Shown: positions 17,046 to 29,620 of the stretch, piece by piece | How positions within the stretch are numbered: position 1 is the stretch's first letter | Layout of the letters: each line of letters opens with the position of its first letter | Assembly: GCF_000826545.1 (NCBI RefSeq) | Contig: NZ_CDME01000015.1 | Span: forward strand, 512,207-576,206 | Direction of reading: 5' to 3' | Source of the DNA: Kibdelosporangium sp. MJ126-NF4 | Lineage (GTDB): Bacteria > Actinomycetota > Actinomycetes > Mycobacteriales > Pseudonocardiaceae | Length of the DNA: 64,000 bases | Translations under genes and position numbers: made by a program | The notes under the pieces: model-generated | What the model was told of the DNA's origin: nothing | Seen by the model: the letters and a program-made list of their open reading frames with translations, nothing else | The model's database searches: none

Positions 17046-17087
17046 AAACCCCGCTGGGGCGACCGGATGGCCGCCCCAGCGGGGTTT
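17046..17087 (-). terminator. secA terminator
   Basis: The 15-bp perfect stem AAACCCCGCTGGGGC lies with a 12-nt loop about 25 bp after the secA stop codon. Confidence 0.8.
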
Positions 17088-17111
17088 CAGCGCGTTACCG
17101 CCTCGCTCAGC

Positions 17112-20474
<3,363 letters not shown>

Positions 20475-20659
20475 GTTGCCCTGACCTCATTACCTGATCG
20501 ACTGTGCGCCCGCCGACGAGGGCACCTCTCCCCCATCGTAGGGAACGGGCATAACACGGTGCACGGCCGTGCGTAGTACGACCGTGCTCCTGACCGGGAG
20601 AACGCCTCGGGACCTCCGTAGGTTCCCGGGAGAGGTCCTTCGAAGGGGTGGAAAAACAC

Positions 20660-20694
20660 GGGCGCCCCGGAAGCCGCTTGCTTCCGGGGCGCCC
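20660..20694 (-). terminator. hpf terminator
   Basis: The 14-bp perfect stem GGGCGCCCCGGAAG with a 7-nt loop is followed on the minus strand by GTGTTTTTCC. It separates hpf from secA, so secA has its own promoter in the ~230 bp between them. Confidence 0.85.
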
Positions 20695-20710
20695 ATTGTT
20701 GGTCGGAGGT

Positions 20711-21391
20711 CTAGGACATTCGGATGACGCCGTAGTCGAAGCCCTTGCGGCGGTAGACCACGCTCGGCCGGCCCGCTTCGACGTCGTGGAAGAGGTAGAA
20801 GTCGTGCCCGACCAGCTCCATCTGGTACAGAGCCTGGTCGACACTCATCGGAGTCGCGGGATGCTCCTTCTCCCGCACCACGCGTCCTGGCCTGGGTTCT
20901 TCCAGACCGTCGTCCCAACGCTGCTCGGGTACGACACCCTCGTACTCCGGAGCTTCCAGCAGCGCGGTCTGCGCGACACGCTGGCCGTTGGTCATGTTGC
21001 GCGCGCGCAGTTCCGGCGCTGCGTCAACGGAGCCGATCGCTGGCGTGGCTGTCGCCTCCGCCACTGAGGCCGGGCTGCGTCGCCCGTGGTGCACACGCCT
21101 GCGGTCGTGCAGCCGCCGCAGCCGGTTCTCGAGCTTGGTCACCGCGGAGTCGAGCGCGGCGTAGAAGTCGCCTGCGCAGGCCTCGGAGCGGACCACTGGT
21201 CCCCTGACCTTCGCGGTGATCTCCACCCGCTGGCAGTTCTTCATCTGCCTGCGGTTGGGCTCATGGAACAGTTCCACATCGAAGCGGATGACTTTCTTGT
21301 CGTACCGCTCCAGCCGGGCCAGTTTGTCCGTCACGTGCACCCGGTAGTGATCGGGTACTTCGACGTTGCGCCCCTTAACGACGATGTCCAT
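20711..21391 (-). CDS. hpf: Long-form ribosome hibernation promoting factor
   Basis: A 226-residue long HPF that dimerises 70S ribosomes in resting or stressed cells. The N-terminal ribosome-binding domain (MDIVVKGRNVEVPDHYRVHV to about residue 105) and the C-terminal dimerisation domain (ATPMSVDQALYQMELVGHDF then YRRKGFDYGVIRM) are joined by a ~60-residue linker. GAGGAGG precedes the ATG. In Streptomyces the homologue belongs to the SigR regulon, but I found no clear SigR promoter upstream here. Confidence 0.95.
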   Translation of the reverse strand: MDIVVKGRNVEVPDHYRVHVTDKLARLERYDKKVIRFDVELFHEPNRRQMKNCQRVEITAKVRGPVVRSEACAGDFYAALDSAVTKLENRLRRLHDRRRVHHGRRSPASVAEATATPAIGSVDAAPELRARNMTNGQRVAQTALLEAPEYEGVVPEQRWDDGLEEPRPGRVVREKEHPATPMSVDQALYQMELVGHDFYLFHDVEAGRPSVVYRRKGFDYGVIRMS

Positions 21392-21875
21392 ACACGACCT
21401 CCTCGCTGTTTTCTGCGAGCCATCTGATCGGCGAAAACATGGCGCTCGGGGTCCTGCCGAGCCGAACCGTTGCCTCTGTGAGGTTCAGCTCCCCGCCGGC
21501 GCCAGGGTCATGGGCTGATCGCCTCCTCCCTCATGCCGGGGCTGATAGCGCAGCACGTTAGCCCGGGTTGCGGTTGAGCAACAGTCCCCACCGCGGGCGA
21601 ACTCACCCCACGACGGAGAGTGACCCCGACCACAGGAATTGGCATCCCCGGATACCCGAGCAGACGCGGTGAGTCCACACGACAAGGGCGGTTTTCACCC
21701 TTGTGGAGGAGCGATCGGCCCGGCACGGTCGCTGTCCGGGCTGGCTCGGACGGGTCCCGCTGTCCCTCCAACGGGCCCACCGGCCGTTCATCCCGGCTTT
21801 CCATACCGTTTCAACGGCCGAAAACCGATCTTGGTTCCCGGCCATGAATCACCCATGTGGGGGTATGCAGACGAT
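21392..21875. other. 484-bp intergenic region between comF-like gene and hpf
   Basis: I see no gene and no strong hairpin here. It must hold the hpf promoter. The open frames across it have no ribosome binding site or recognisable protein. Confidence 0.6.
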
Positions 21876-22481
21876 CTAGGTAGCGGTCAGCGCAACAACC
21901 GCGACGACAACCGCTCCCGCGCTGGTGAGGGCGTTGCAACAGGCTGTAGCGGTGGCCCCGGTGGTAACGACGTCATCGATGAGGACGACCTTCGCACGAG
22001 TGGGCACGCACGTGAGCTTTCCGGCGAGGTTGCGGGCCCGCTGATCCGGGTCGAGCCCGACCGAGTCACGGGCCCGCCGGTCCAGCCGCAGCAACGGCCG
22101 GACGGTGGCCGCGCTGACCGCCGCCGTGTGCGCGGCGATCAGCGCCACGTGTTCGAAACCCCGGGACCGAACCGCCCGCGGCCGGGACGGCACCGGCACA
22201 AGAACAGCTGGCGGCAGTGTGCGCAACGCCCCGGCGAGCAGGCTGCCGAAGGGCGCCGCCAGCTCCCGTCTGCCGCGCTCCTTGTAGGCGATCACCGCGC
22301 GCCGGGCGGCGCCCGCGTAGTCGGCGAGGGCGTACACAGGAGGCATGCCAGGCCTGGCCAGCCGGTGGACACGCCGCAGCGCGGACATGCCCGACCGGCA
22401 CCCACCGCACAGGACCGCACCGGGCTCGCCGCAGCCAGCGCACCACGAGGGCACCAGCAGCTCCGTCAACGCCTTCAACAC
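21876..22481 (-). CDS. ComF-family phosphoribosyltransferase-like protein
   Basis: A 201-residue ComF family member. An N-terminal zinc-ribbon-like CAGCG...CGGC is followed by a type I phosphoribosyltransferase fold with the PRPP loop VVLIDDVVTTGATA and the family signature VPVPSRPRAVRSRGFEH. ComF proteins take part in DNA uptake in competent bacteria, but actinobacterial members are uncharacterised. It lies 30 bp downstream of lpqB and is probably part of the mtrAB-lpqB transcript. Confidence 0.9.
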   Translation of the reverse strand: MLKALTELLVPSWCAGCGEPGAVLCGGCRSGMSALRRVHRLARPGMPPVYALADYAGAARRAVIAYKERGRRELAAPFGSLLAGALRTLPPAVLVPVPSRPRAVRSRGFEHVALIAAHTAAVSAATVRPLLRLDRRARDSVGLDPDQRARNLAGKLTCVPTRAKVVLIDDVVTTGATATACCNALTSAGAVVVAVVALTAT

Positions 22482-22511
22482 CGGCGCAGCATGACAGCCC
22501 GGTACGACAGT

Positions 22512-24242
22512 TCAGCCGGGGTAGAAGGGGCGGGCGTTGGGGCCCTGGTTCTGCGGGTGTGGGAGCCAGACCTGGCCGATCTCCGACGCTGTCCACATGC
22601 CCACGGCGTCGGTGACGACGGTCTGGCGGCTCGGCGCGGCTGTGACGGACGTCAGCGGCGCGGTCAGGTTGGCGAGGTTGTAGCGCTGCGCGTCGATCCC
22701 GTCGACAGGCACCTGCCACACGAGACCGGTCGGCGTGTTCGTGGCGACGACGAGACGGCTCGGGTCCAGCCAGTCGACGCTGACCACGCTCGACACCGAC
22801 GGCAGGAGCGGCTTCGGCGAGGTGATGGCCACGTTGGTGGTGCCAGCGGTGCGACCGACCGAGGCGACGTAGAGCTTGCCGCCCGCCACGACCGCCACAC
22901 GCACACCGTCGCGGGACAGCCGCAGTTCGGTGATCTTGCCGAAGCTTTCCAGTTCGAACCCGTTCACCGGGAACCCCGTCCAGGTGCCCTCACGGGTGCG
23001 CAACGCCCGGATGATGGTGCCGTCCGCGACCACCCAGACCTCGTTGCCGATCTCGTTGGAGGCCACGGCGAACTGCCAGGTCGGGCGGGTTATCTCCTTG
23101 CCGGTCACAGCGGTCGGGCGCAGGCCCTCGGTGATCGCGCCCACCCGTAACTGCAGGTCGCCGGAGTTCATCCGTTCCACCACGGCGAGCTGCGAGCCGT
23201 CGACGGACTGGGCGGCGCTCTCCACGTGGTACGTGCCGTCGCCCGCCGGGTTGTTGATCTGCTTGCCGTCGCGCAGCTCCTTGACCCGGTTGCCGACCAC
23301 CACCATCCCGGTCAGCTGGGCCTTCGGTGTGGTCCGGTCGCTGTCGGTCTGGATGTCGCTGACCTTCCAGTCCGGCTGGTCCGGCACCAGTGGCAGGCCC
23401 TCGACCTGCAGCCGGACGGTCGTGGCCGCCACGTCCTGCAGCGACAGCACGATCTGGGTCGCGATCGCCCGTTTCTCCTCCGAGGTCAGGTTGCCCAACT
23501 GGCCGAGGTTCACCACCGTCGCGCCGTCACGGGACGGCGTGACGTTCGTGCGCTGCACGGCCGACGTGGGCAACGCGCTGCGGACGGCGGCCTGCAGACC
23601 CGTCGCGGGGCCCTGCAGGAGCAGGCTGATGATGTCGCTCGGTGAGGCCAGCGGCGTGCCGGGCAGGTACCGCTGGTCCGGGACCGGGATCTCGCGGGAG
23701 GCGTAGTCGTAGAAGAAGAGCTTGACCGCCCGGTAGTGGTTGTTGAACGCCCCGATCGGGATCATCACGCCGTTGTTCGGCGTCTCGCTGATCCGCCACT
23801 GGCCGTCCTGCTTGACCAGTTTGACGATCCCGCTCTGCGGCCCACCCAGCGCGACGAACGACTTGCGTGAGTCGAGCCGCCCCTTGGCGGTCGCCTTCAC
23901 CTCCACGCTGGCGCGGTTCTGGTCGACTTCATCTCTCGTCGGCTGGGGCACCGTGCTGAACTCGTCCTCGATGATGGTCGGCTGGTTGTCCGGCCGCCAC
24001 AGGCGTCTCGCGTCCTCGGTCAGGTACGCCTCGGCGACCGCGATGTCGCCGCTGGCCTCGATGAACTTGCGGACCACGGTGATCGGGTCGGCGTCGCGCT
24101 CCGGCAGTTGGATCTTCGGCTGCTGCTGCGCGGCGGAGTTGGGGATCACCTGCGCGTTGGTCTGCTCGGGGATGTTGGCGCACGAGCCGACCAGCAGCAG
24201 ACACCCGATCACCATGAGCAGCCTGTGCCAACGACGAGTCAC
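22512..24242 (-). CDS. lpqB: Lipoprotein LpqB, MtrAB accessory protein
   Basis: A 576-residue lipoprotein with signal peptide and lipobox LLVGSC. An N-terminal GerMN domain (LLQGPATGLQAAVRSALP, NVTPSRDGATVVNLG) is followed by a beta-propeller-like C-terminal half. LpqB contacts the extracellular part of MtrB and modulates signalling. The GTG start overlaps the mtrB stop codon (GTGA), which fixes the start and shows translational coupling. The longer open frame upstream is out of the question because it overlaps mtrB. Confidence 0.95.
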   Translation of the reverse strand: MTRRWHRLLMVIGCLLLVGSCANIPEQTNAQVIPNSAAQQQPKIQLPERDADPITVVRKFIEASGDIAVAEAYLTEDARRLWRPDNQPTIIEDEFSTVPQPTRDEVDQNRASVEVKATAKGRLDSRKSFVALGGPQSGIVKLVKQDGQWRISETPNNGVMIPIGAFNNHYRAVKLFFYDYASREIPVPDQRYLPGTPLASPSDIISLLLQGPATGLQAAVRSALPTSAVQRTNVTPSRDGATVVNLGQLGNLTSEEKRAIATQIVLSLQDVAATTVRLQVEGLPLVPDQPDWKVSDIQTDSDRTTPKAQLTGMVVVGNRVKELRDGKQINNPAGDGTYHVESAAQSVDGSQLAVVERMNSGDLQLRVGAITEGLRPTAVTGKEITRPTWQFAVASNEIGNEVWVVADGTIIRALRTREGTWTGFPVNGFELESFGKITELRLSRDGVRVAVVAGGKLYVASVGRTAGTTNVAITSPKPLLPSVSSVVSVDWLDPSRLVVATNTPTGLVWQVPVDGIDAQRYNLANLTAPLTSVTAAPSRQTVVTDAVGMWTASEIGQVWLPHPQNQGPNARPFYPG

Positions 24243-25894
24243 CGGACCTCCTCTAGGGACGGTTCGGCGGGGACGTCGTCGTCCGGCCGCAGTGGAAGCG
24301 GGCTCTCGCCCATGTCGACGTCCTGGTGACGGGGCAGCACCAGCCGGAAGTTCGCGCCGTGCCCCGGCTCGCCCCACGCTTCGAGGCGGCCGCCGTGCAA
24401 CCGGGCGTCCTCCACACTGATCGCCAGGCCGAGGCCGGTCCCGCCGGTGTGCCGGTTGCGGGACGGGTCGGCGCGCCAGAACCGGTTGAACACCAGGTCC
24501 GCCTCGCCCTGCCGGAGGCCGACGCCGTAGTCGCGGACCGCGACAGCGAGCGTGGTGTCGTCGAACGCCAGCCGCAGCTTGACCGGGTGGCCTTCGCCGT
24601 GGTCGACCGCGTTGGCGAGCAGGTTGCGCAGGATGCGTTCGATCCGCCGCGCGTCGACCTCCGCCGTGGCGGCCGCCCCGGGCAGGTCCAGCTCGATCCG
24701 GCTGCCCGTGTTCTCGGCGACCACCCGCACGGAGTCCAGCGCCCGCTTGGCGATCGCCCGCACGTCGGTGTACTCGGCGATCAGTTCCTCGACACCGGCG
24801 TCCAGCCGGGAGATCTCCAGCAGGTCGCCGAGCAGCGACTCGAACCGGTCCAGCTCGTCGACCAGCAGCTCGGTCGACCGCGCCAGCCCGGCGGGGAACT
24901 GGGCGCGGGAGGCGTGCAGCACGTCCGCGGCCATCCGCACGGTCGTCAGCGGGGTGCGCAGCTCGTGCGAGACGTCCGAAGTGAACCGCCGCTGCAGCTG
25001 GCCGAACTCCTCGAGCTGGCGGATCTGGTACTTGATGCTCTCGGCCATCTGGTTGTACGACTCGGCCAGCTTGGCCACGTCGTCCTCGCCGACGACGGAC
25101 ATGCGTTCGTCGAGCTCACCGTCCGCGAACCGCTCCGCAGCCTCGGCCGCGCGCCGCACCGGCCGGACGACCTGCCTGGTCACCAGGTTGGCGATGCCCG
25201 CGAGCAGCACCAGCAGGACCATGCCGCCGACGATCAGCGTGCTCTGCACGACGTCGATCGTGTTCTGCTCGGTGGTCAGCGGGAACAGCAGGTACAGCTG
25301 CAACGGCCGGTTCGCGCTGGTCACCGGCGCACCGACGAACAGGAACGTGGTCCGCACGCTGTTGCGCTCGACCGTGGCGATCTGCCGGGCGACCTGGCCC
25401 TTCTGCACGAACGCGCGCAGCGACTGCGGGATGTCGGAGTAGTAGCTCGAGCCTGCCTTGACGCTGTCCGGCACGTCCTCGCCGTCGTAGGCGATGATCG
25501 GGTCGAAGGCACCGGCCACCGACTCGCCGCCTTCTTCCTCCGCCGAGGAGGAGGACAGCTTGTTCACGGCACCGCTGAGCCGTTCCCGGAAACCGTCGGA
25601 CAGCACGTTGACGCCGAGCAGCTCGCGGTTGGCGATGCCGACGGCGATGTGCGTCTGCGCGATCGCCGCTTCCTGCTTGCTCGACAGCAGCCGGTCGGTG
25701 ATCTGGTTCTGCAGCACCATGCCCAGCACGAACACCACGGCCGACGACAGCGCGAGCGTGCTCACCACGACACGGACCTGCAGCGAACGCCGCCACAGCT
25801 CACCGAACGCCCTGGCTCGTTCGCGGCAGAACGCCACCGCGCGGCCCAGCTGCCGGATCACCAGCCGGCTGGACCGCGCGAAGAATCGCCTCAT
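24239..25894 (-). CDS. mtrB: Sensor histidine kinase MtrB
   Basis: A 551-residue membrane kinase controlling cell-wall and division genes with MtrA. Membrane segments are at about 42-61 and 205-225, flanking a ~140-residue extracellular sensor. A HAMP domain, the phosphoacceptor box DVSHELRTPLTT (His about 308) and an ATPase domain with LLANAVDHGEG and GGTGLGLAI follow. It lies 10 bp after mtrA and overlaps lpqB. Confidence 0.97.
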   Translation of the reverse strand: MRRFFARSSRLVIRQLGRAVAFCRERARAFGELWRRSLQVRVVVSTLALSSAVVFVLGMVLQNQITDRLLSSKQEAAIAQTHIAVGIANRELLGVNVLSDGFRERLSGAVNKLSSSSAEEEGGESVAGAFDPIIAYDGEDVPDSVKAGSSYYSDIPQSLRAFVQKGQVARQIATVERNSVRTTFLFVGAPVTSANRPLQLYLLFPLTTEQNTIDVVQSTLIVGGMVLLVLLAGIANLVTRQVVRPVRRAAEAAERFADGELDERMSVVGEDDVAKLAESYNQMAESIKYQIRQLEEFGQLQRRFTSDVSHELRTPLTTVRMAADVLHASRAQFPAGLARSTELLVDELDRFESLLGDLLEISRLDAGVEELIAEYTDVRAIAKRALDSVRVVAENTGSRIELDLPGAAATAEVDARRIERILRNLLANAVDHGEGHPVKLRLAFDDTTLAVAVRDYGVGLRQGEADLVFNRFWRADPSRNRHTGGTGLGLAISVEDARLHGGRLEAWGEPGHGANFRLVLPRHQDVDMGESPLPLRPDDDVPAEPSLEEVR

Positions 25895-25904
25895 CGACTC
25901 AGTA

Positions 25905-26582
25905 TTACGGAGGGCCCGCCTTGTATCCCACGCCCCTGACCGTCAGCACGACCTCGGGGTGCTCCGGGTCCTTCTCGACCTTCGAACGCAACCGCTGGAC
26001 GTGCACGTTCACCAGCCTGGTGTCCGCGGCGTGCCGGTAGCCCCACACCTGCTCGAGCAGGACCTCGCGGGTGAACACCTGACGCGGCTTGCGGGCCAGC
26101 GCCACCAGCAGGTCGAACTCCAGCGGGGTCAGCTGGATCGCCTTGCCCTCCCTGGTCACCTCGTGGCCGGGGACGTCGATGGTCAGGTCGCCGATCGCGA
26201 GCACCTCGGCCGGTTCGGACTCGGTGCGGCGCATCCGCGCCCGCACCCTGGCGACCAGCTCCTTGGGCTTGAACGGCTTGACCACGTAGTCGTCGGCGCC
26301 GGACTCGAGGCCCAGCACGATGTCGACGGTGTCGCTCTTGGCGGTCAGCATGACGATCGGAACGCCGGACTCGGCTCTGATCGCCTTGCAGACGTCGATG
26401 CCGTTCATGCCGGGCAGCATCAGGTCGAGCAGCACCAAGTCGGGCTTGAGCTCGCGCAGCGCAGGGAGCGCGCGGGAGCCGTCGGCCACGACCGCGGTGT
26501 CGAATCCCTCACCGCGGAGCACGATCGTCAGCATCTCGGCGAGGGCCGGGTCGTCGTCCACAACCAGCACGCGTGCCTTCAT
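25905..26582 (-). CDS. mtrA: Response regulator MtrA
   Basis: A 225-residue OmpR/PhoB-type regulator that controls cell-cycle, cell-wall and developmental genes in actinobacteria. The receiver has the acidic pocket VVDDD, the phosphoacceptor Asp in LVLLDLMLPGMNG, Thr in MLTAK and Lys in VVKPFKPKELVAR. The winged helix ends VHVQRLRSKVEKDPEHP. I chose the ATG at 26582 because AGGGGG lies just upstream and the length matches the family. First gene of mtrA-mtrB-lpqB-comF. Confidence 0.97.
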   Translation of the reverse strand: MKARVLVVDDDPALAEMLTIVLRGEGFDTAVVADGSRALPALRELKPDLVLLDLMLPGMNGIDVCKAIRAESGVPIVMLTAKSDTVDIVLGLESGADDYVVKPFKPKELVARVRARMRRTESEPAEVLAIGDLTIDVPGHEVTREGKAIQLTPLEFDLLVALARKPRQVFTREVLLEQVWGYRHAADTRLVNVHVQRLRSKVEKDPEHPEVVLTVRGVGYKAGPP

Positions 26583-26726
26583 GCCCCCTATCGTCGCACT
26601 TTCGTTGACGGGCACGTGCACAACCCGCTGATCTTGCCGCTGGATCACCCGTTCACTCCATTCAATCGCCGCGCTGCGATCGGCGGGTCCGTGATGGTGT
26701 CCTATCCGTATCAGCGGCGTGTGGCG

Positions 26727-27359
26727 TTACGTGTGCGCCATCAGGGTGCTGCTGAGCTGGTCGAAGTCCTGGTCGGCGCTGCCGTCGAGGACCTGCCACG
26801 GCGCGAGCCAGCCGACGCGGGCGAGTCCGTCGTAGACAGCGGCGCACCGCGACTGCAGGCCGCCGTCCTTTTCGTACGTGTCGCGGACGCGGTCGCGAGT
26901 CTCGGCGCGGCTGGCCGCCAGGTCGACCGGCACCCGCAGCAGCAGCTGCCGGTCCGGCACCGGCAGCCCGAACCGCTCGATCTCCAGCCGACGGATCCAC
27001 TCGACGATCTCGCCGTGCTCGTCCTGGTGCAGCCGCGCGGCCTGGTAGGCCGCGTTCGAGGCGATGTACCGGTCGACGAGCACGACGTCGAAGTCGTCGA
27101 GGTCGCGCAGCAGCGCGTCCCGCGCGCCGTGCCGGTCGAGAGCGAACAGGACGGCCATGCCGTGCACCGAGTCGGCCATGTCGCCGAGTCGCCCGTGCAG
27201 CGCGTCGCTCACCAGATCCGCGTGCACGCTCTCGCCGTAACGGGGGAACGCGTGCTGCGCGACTTTGGCACCGCGCCGTTGGAACGCTTCGGTCAGCGCC
27301 GCGCCGAGCGTGCGCTTGCCTGAACCGTCCAGACCTTCGATTGCAACGAGTCGACCCAC
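26727..27359 (-). CDS. tmk: Thymidylate kinase
   Basis: A 210-residue dTMP kinase that makes dTDP for DNA synthesis. The P-loop is EGLDGSGKRTL and the DRY-type motif is VLVDRYIASNAAYQAARLH, both close to the M. tuberculosis enzyme, including the AFPRYGESV region. The GTG at 27359 gives the family N-terminus GRLVAIEGLDG. It lies upstream of mtrA on the same strand, as in mycobacteria, with a 144-bp gap that should hold the mtrA promoter. Confidence 0.94.
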   Translation of the reverse strand: MGRLVAIEGLDGSGKRTLGAALTEAFQRRGAKVAQHAFPRYGESVHADLVSDALHGRLGDMADSVHGMAVLFALDRHGARDALLRDLDDFDVVLVDRYIASNAAYQAARLHQDEHGEIVEWIRRLEIERFGLPVPDRQLLLRVPVDLAASRAETRDRVRDTYEKDGGLQSRCAAVYDGLARVGWLAPWQVLDGSADQDFDQLSSTLMAHT

Positions 27360-27474
27360 GTCGGCAACCCTAGTTAGTCCCCGAAACGGAGTGGCCCGAC
27401 GGGCTACGGTTGTCGCGCGGCGGAAGCGACTGGGGCACGCTGACCCATCCATTTGCTTGAGGGGAATTCACCTG

Positions 27475-28503
27475 ATGAAGATCGGTAGACGGAGCCTGCT
27501 GCTGTTAACCAGTGCGGTCCTGACCATGGCGGCCGTGGCACCGGCCCAGGCCGCACAACGGCCGACGCGAACGCTGGTCACCCTGCCCATGTTGCCGGGC
27601 GTTCCGTTCGGCCATGCGTTTGACGTCAACGACAGCGGCGTGGCAGTCGGGACCGCCAGCACGGACAGCAGGATGTACGCGCTGAAATGGCCGACGCCGT
27701 ACAGCGTCGTCGAACTGCAGGGCCTGCCGTACGCCACAAGAACCAGTGCTTACGGGATCAACAACAAGGGGATTGTTGTCGGTTCCACCGACATCGACGC
27801 CAAGGCCTACGCCACCAAGTGGGCTGCGGACGGCACGCCCAGCGAACTGCTGACCCCGCCTGGTCACCGCACTTGCGGTGCGGTCGCCATCAACGATCAC
27901 GACGTGGCCGCGGGGTTCTGCTACACCGACGCGGGTAAAAGGCGCGCCATGCGCTGGGCTCCTGATGGCACCCCGACCGTCCTCGGTACCGGAGGTCAGG
28001 ACCTCCGGACCGGCGCGAGCGACATCAACAACGACGGCACCATCGTCGGATCGGCGGACGAAGGGGCCATCACCTGGGCCGCGCGGTGGGACACTGACGG
28101 TCAACTGCAGTATCTGCTGCGCCCGGAGGGCGCGACCTATTCCACCGCGATGTCGATCAACGACAGTGGCGTTGTCGGTGGTTCCATATCCGCCGCCAAA
28201 CCCAGTGCCGGGCGGTGGGCCGCGAACGGCGAGTGGACGTCCCTGGCCAACCTGCCGGGCGCGCCCGACATGCCCTACAGTGCTTCGGGCATCAACGCCG
28301 ACGGTGTGGCCGCCGGTAGCGGATACGCGGCCGACGGCAAGAACGTCGCCGTCCGGTGGGGCGCGAACGGGACTGTGACACAGCTTCCGTCGTTGCCGAA
28401 CGCCCGGCCGAACTCGATCACCACCGCCAACGCGCTCAACCGGACCGGCGCGATCGCGGGCCATTCCGACAACGCACCTGTGCTGTGGCTCGGTTACCGC
28501 TGA
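27475..28503 (+). CDS. Secreted HAF-repeat protein, array gene 1
   Basis: A 342-residue exported protein. The Sec signal peptide (GRRSLLLLTSAVLTMAAVAP, ending AQAA) is followed by seven or eight repeats of ~40 residues with the pattern INxxGxxVGxS...A..W. This is the HAF extracellular repeat type, expected to form a beta-propeller-like fold. GAGGGGAATTC upstream gives the ribosome binding site. It heads a tandem set of three paralogues with near-identical signal regions and closing WLGYR or WLGFR. The function is unknown; an extracellular binding role is a guess. Confidence 0.85.
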   Translation: MKIGRRSLLLLTSAVLTMAAVAPAQAAQRPTRTLVTLPMLPGVPFGHAFDVNDSGVAVGTASTDSRMYALKWPTPYSVVELQGLPYATRTSAYGINNKGIVVGSTDIDAKAYATKWAADGTPSELLTPPGHRTCGAVAINDHDVAAGFCYTDAGKRRAMRWAPDGTPTVLGTGGQDLRTGASDINNDGTIVGSADEGAITWAARWDTDGQLQYLLRPEGATYSTAMSINDSGVVGGSISAAKPSAGRWAANGEWTSLANLPGAPDMPYSASGINADGVAAGSGYAADGKNVAVRWGANGTVTQLPSLPNARPNSITTANALNRTGAIAGHSDNAPVLWLGYR

Positions 28504-28547
28504 CAGCACTGGGTTCTCCAATTCTCACGAGGGGCGTTCAATCTGTG

Positions 28548-29573
28548 ATGAAGATCGATAGACGGAGCCAGCTGCTGGTGACCGGTGTGGTCCTGGCCAT
28601 GGCGGTGACTGCACCTGTCACGGCGCACGCGGCCGAACGGCCCACGCGGTCGCTGGTCACCTTGCCCGTGTTGGCGGGCAGTGTGAACAGCAATGCGATG
28701 GACATCAACGACAGCGGCGTAACTGTCGGGCTGTCCACCGCACCGTCCAGGTCGCACGCGGTGAAGTGGCCGACGTCGACGAGCGTTGTCGAACTGCAAG
28801 ACCTGCCGTACGCGACAAGCACCGGCGCGTACGGGATCAACAGCTACGGAGTGATCGTCGGCTACACGAACATCGACCACAAGGGCTACGCCACCAAGTG
28901 GTCCACTGACGGCACACCCCACGAACTCGGGACTCCGGCGGATCACCGCGACTGCATGGCCGTCACGATCAACGACAACGGCGTGGCCGCCGGAGACTGC
29001 TTCTCCGACGCGGGTAAGAGGCGCGCGGTGCGATGGACCGCGGACGGCTATCCGACCGTCCTCGACACCGGCAGCGTCGAGATCGAGTCGTCCGCGCGTA
29101 AGATCAACATCTGGGGAACTGTCGTCGGCACAACGGAAAACGGGCGGGCCGCGCGGTGGAACACGGACGGCGTGCCGCAGCCGCTCTCGCACCCGGACGG
29201 CGCGACCTACTCCAGTGCGGACTCGGTCAACGACAGCGAGGAGGTCGTCGGCTACATCCACGCGGGCCAAGTCGGCGCAGGGCGTTGGGCGCCCAATGGC
29301 GGATGGACGTACCTGGACAAGCTGCCGGGCGCGGCCTACCCCTACTACAGCGCGTCGGACATCAATGCCAGCGGCGCGATTGTCGGTCGAGGATGGACGG
29401 CCGACCGCAAGGAAGTCGGCGTCCTGTGGGGCGCGAGCGGGACGGTGACCCTGCTGCCTCCGTTGCCCTACGCCCGGCCGGGCACGGTCACCATCGCCAA
29501 CGCCATCAACGGCACCGGCGCGATCGCGGGCTATTCGGACGGCAAGGCCGTGCACTGGCTCGGTTACCGCTGA
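28548..29573 (+). CDS. Secreted HAF-repeat protein, array gene 2
   Basis: A 341-residue paralogue of the gene 44 bp upstream, with signal peptide (QLLVTGVVLAMAVTAPVTAH), the shared block ERPTRSLVTLPVLAG and the same repeats (DINDSGVTVG, GINSYGVIVGYTN). The linker before it (GAGGGGCGTTCAATC) is almost the same as that before gene 3, so the duplication unit included the intergenic DNA. The repeats differ most in the surface positions between the conserved INxxG cores. Confidence 0.85.
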   Translation: MKIDRRSQLLVTGVVLAMAVTAPVTAHAAERPTRSLVTLPVLAGSVNSNAMDINDSGVTVGLSTAPSRSHAVKWPTSTSVVELQDLPYATSTGAYGINSYGVIVGYTNIDHKGYATKWSTDGTPHELGTPADHRDCMAVTINDNGVAAGDCFSDAGKRRAVRWTADGYPTVLDTGSVEIESSARKINIWGTVVGTTENGRAARWNTDGVPQPLSHPDGATYSSADSVNDSEEVVGYIHAGQVGAGRWAPNGGWTYLDKLPGAAYPYYSASDINASGAIVGRGWTADRKEVGVLWGASGTVTLLPPLPYARPGTVTIANAINGTGAIAGYSDGKAVHWLGYR

Positions 29574-29620
29574 CAGCACCGGGGGTTCATCCAATTCACC
29601 CGAGGGGCGTTCAATCAGTG

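Larger units (their letters stand above)
16523..17111. other. 589-bp intergenic region before the secA terminator
   Basis: I see no credible gene. It holds two DnaA-box-like nonamers (16657-16665 TTGTCCACA and 16685-16693 CTGTCCACA), a pair of palindromic GCAAC-type repeats (16737-16790) and the secA terminator. Confidence 0.7.
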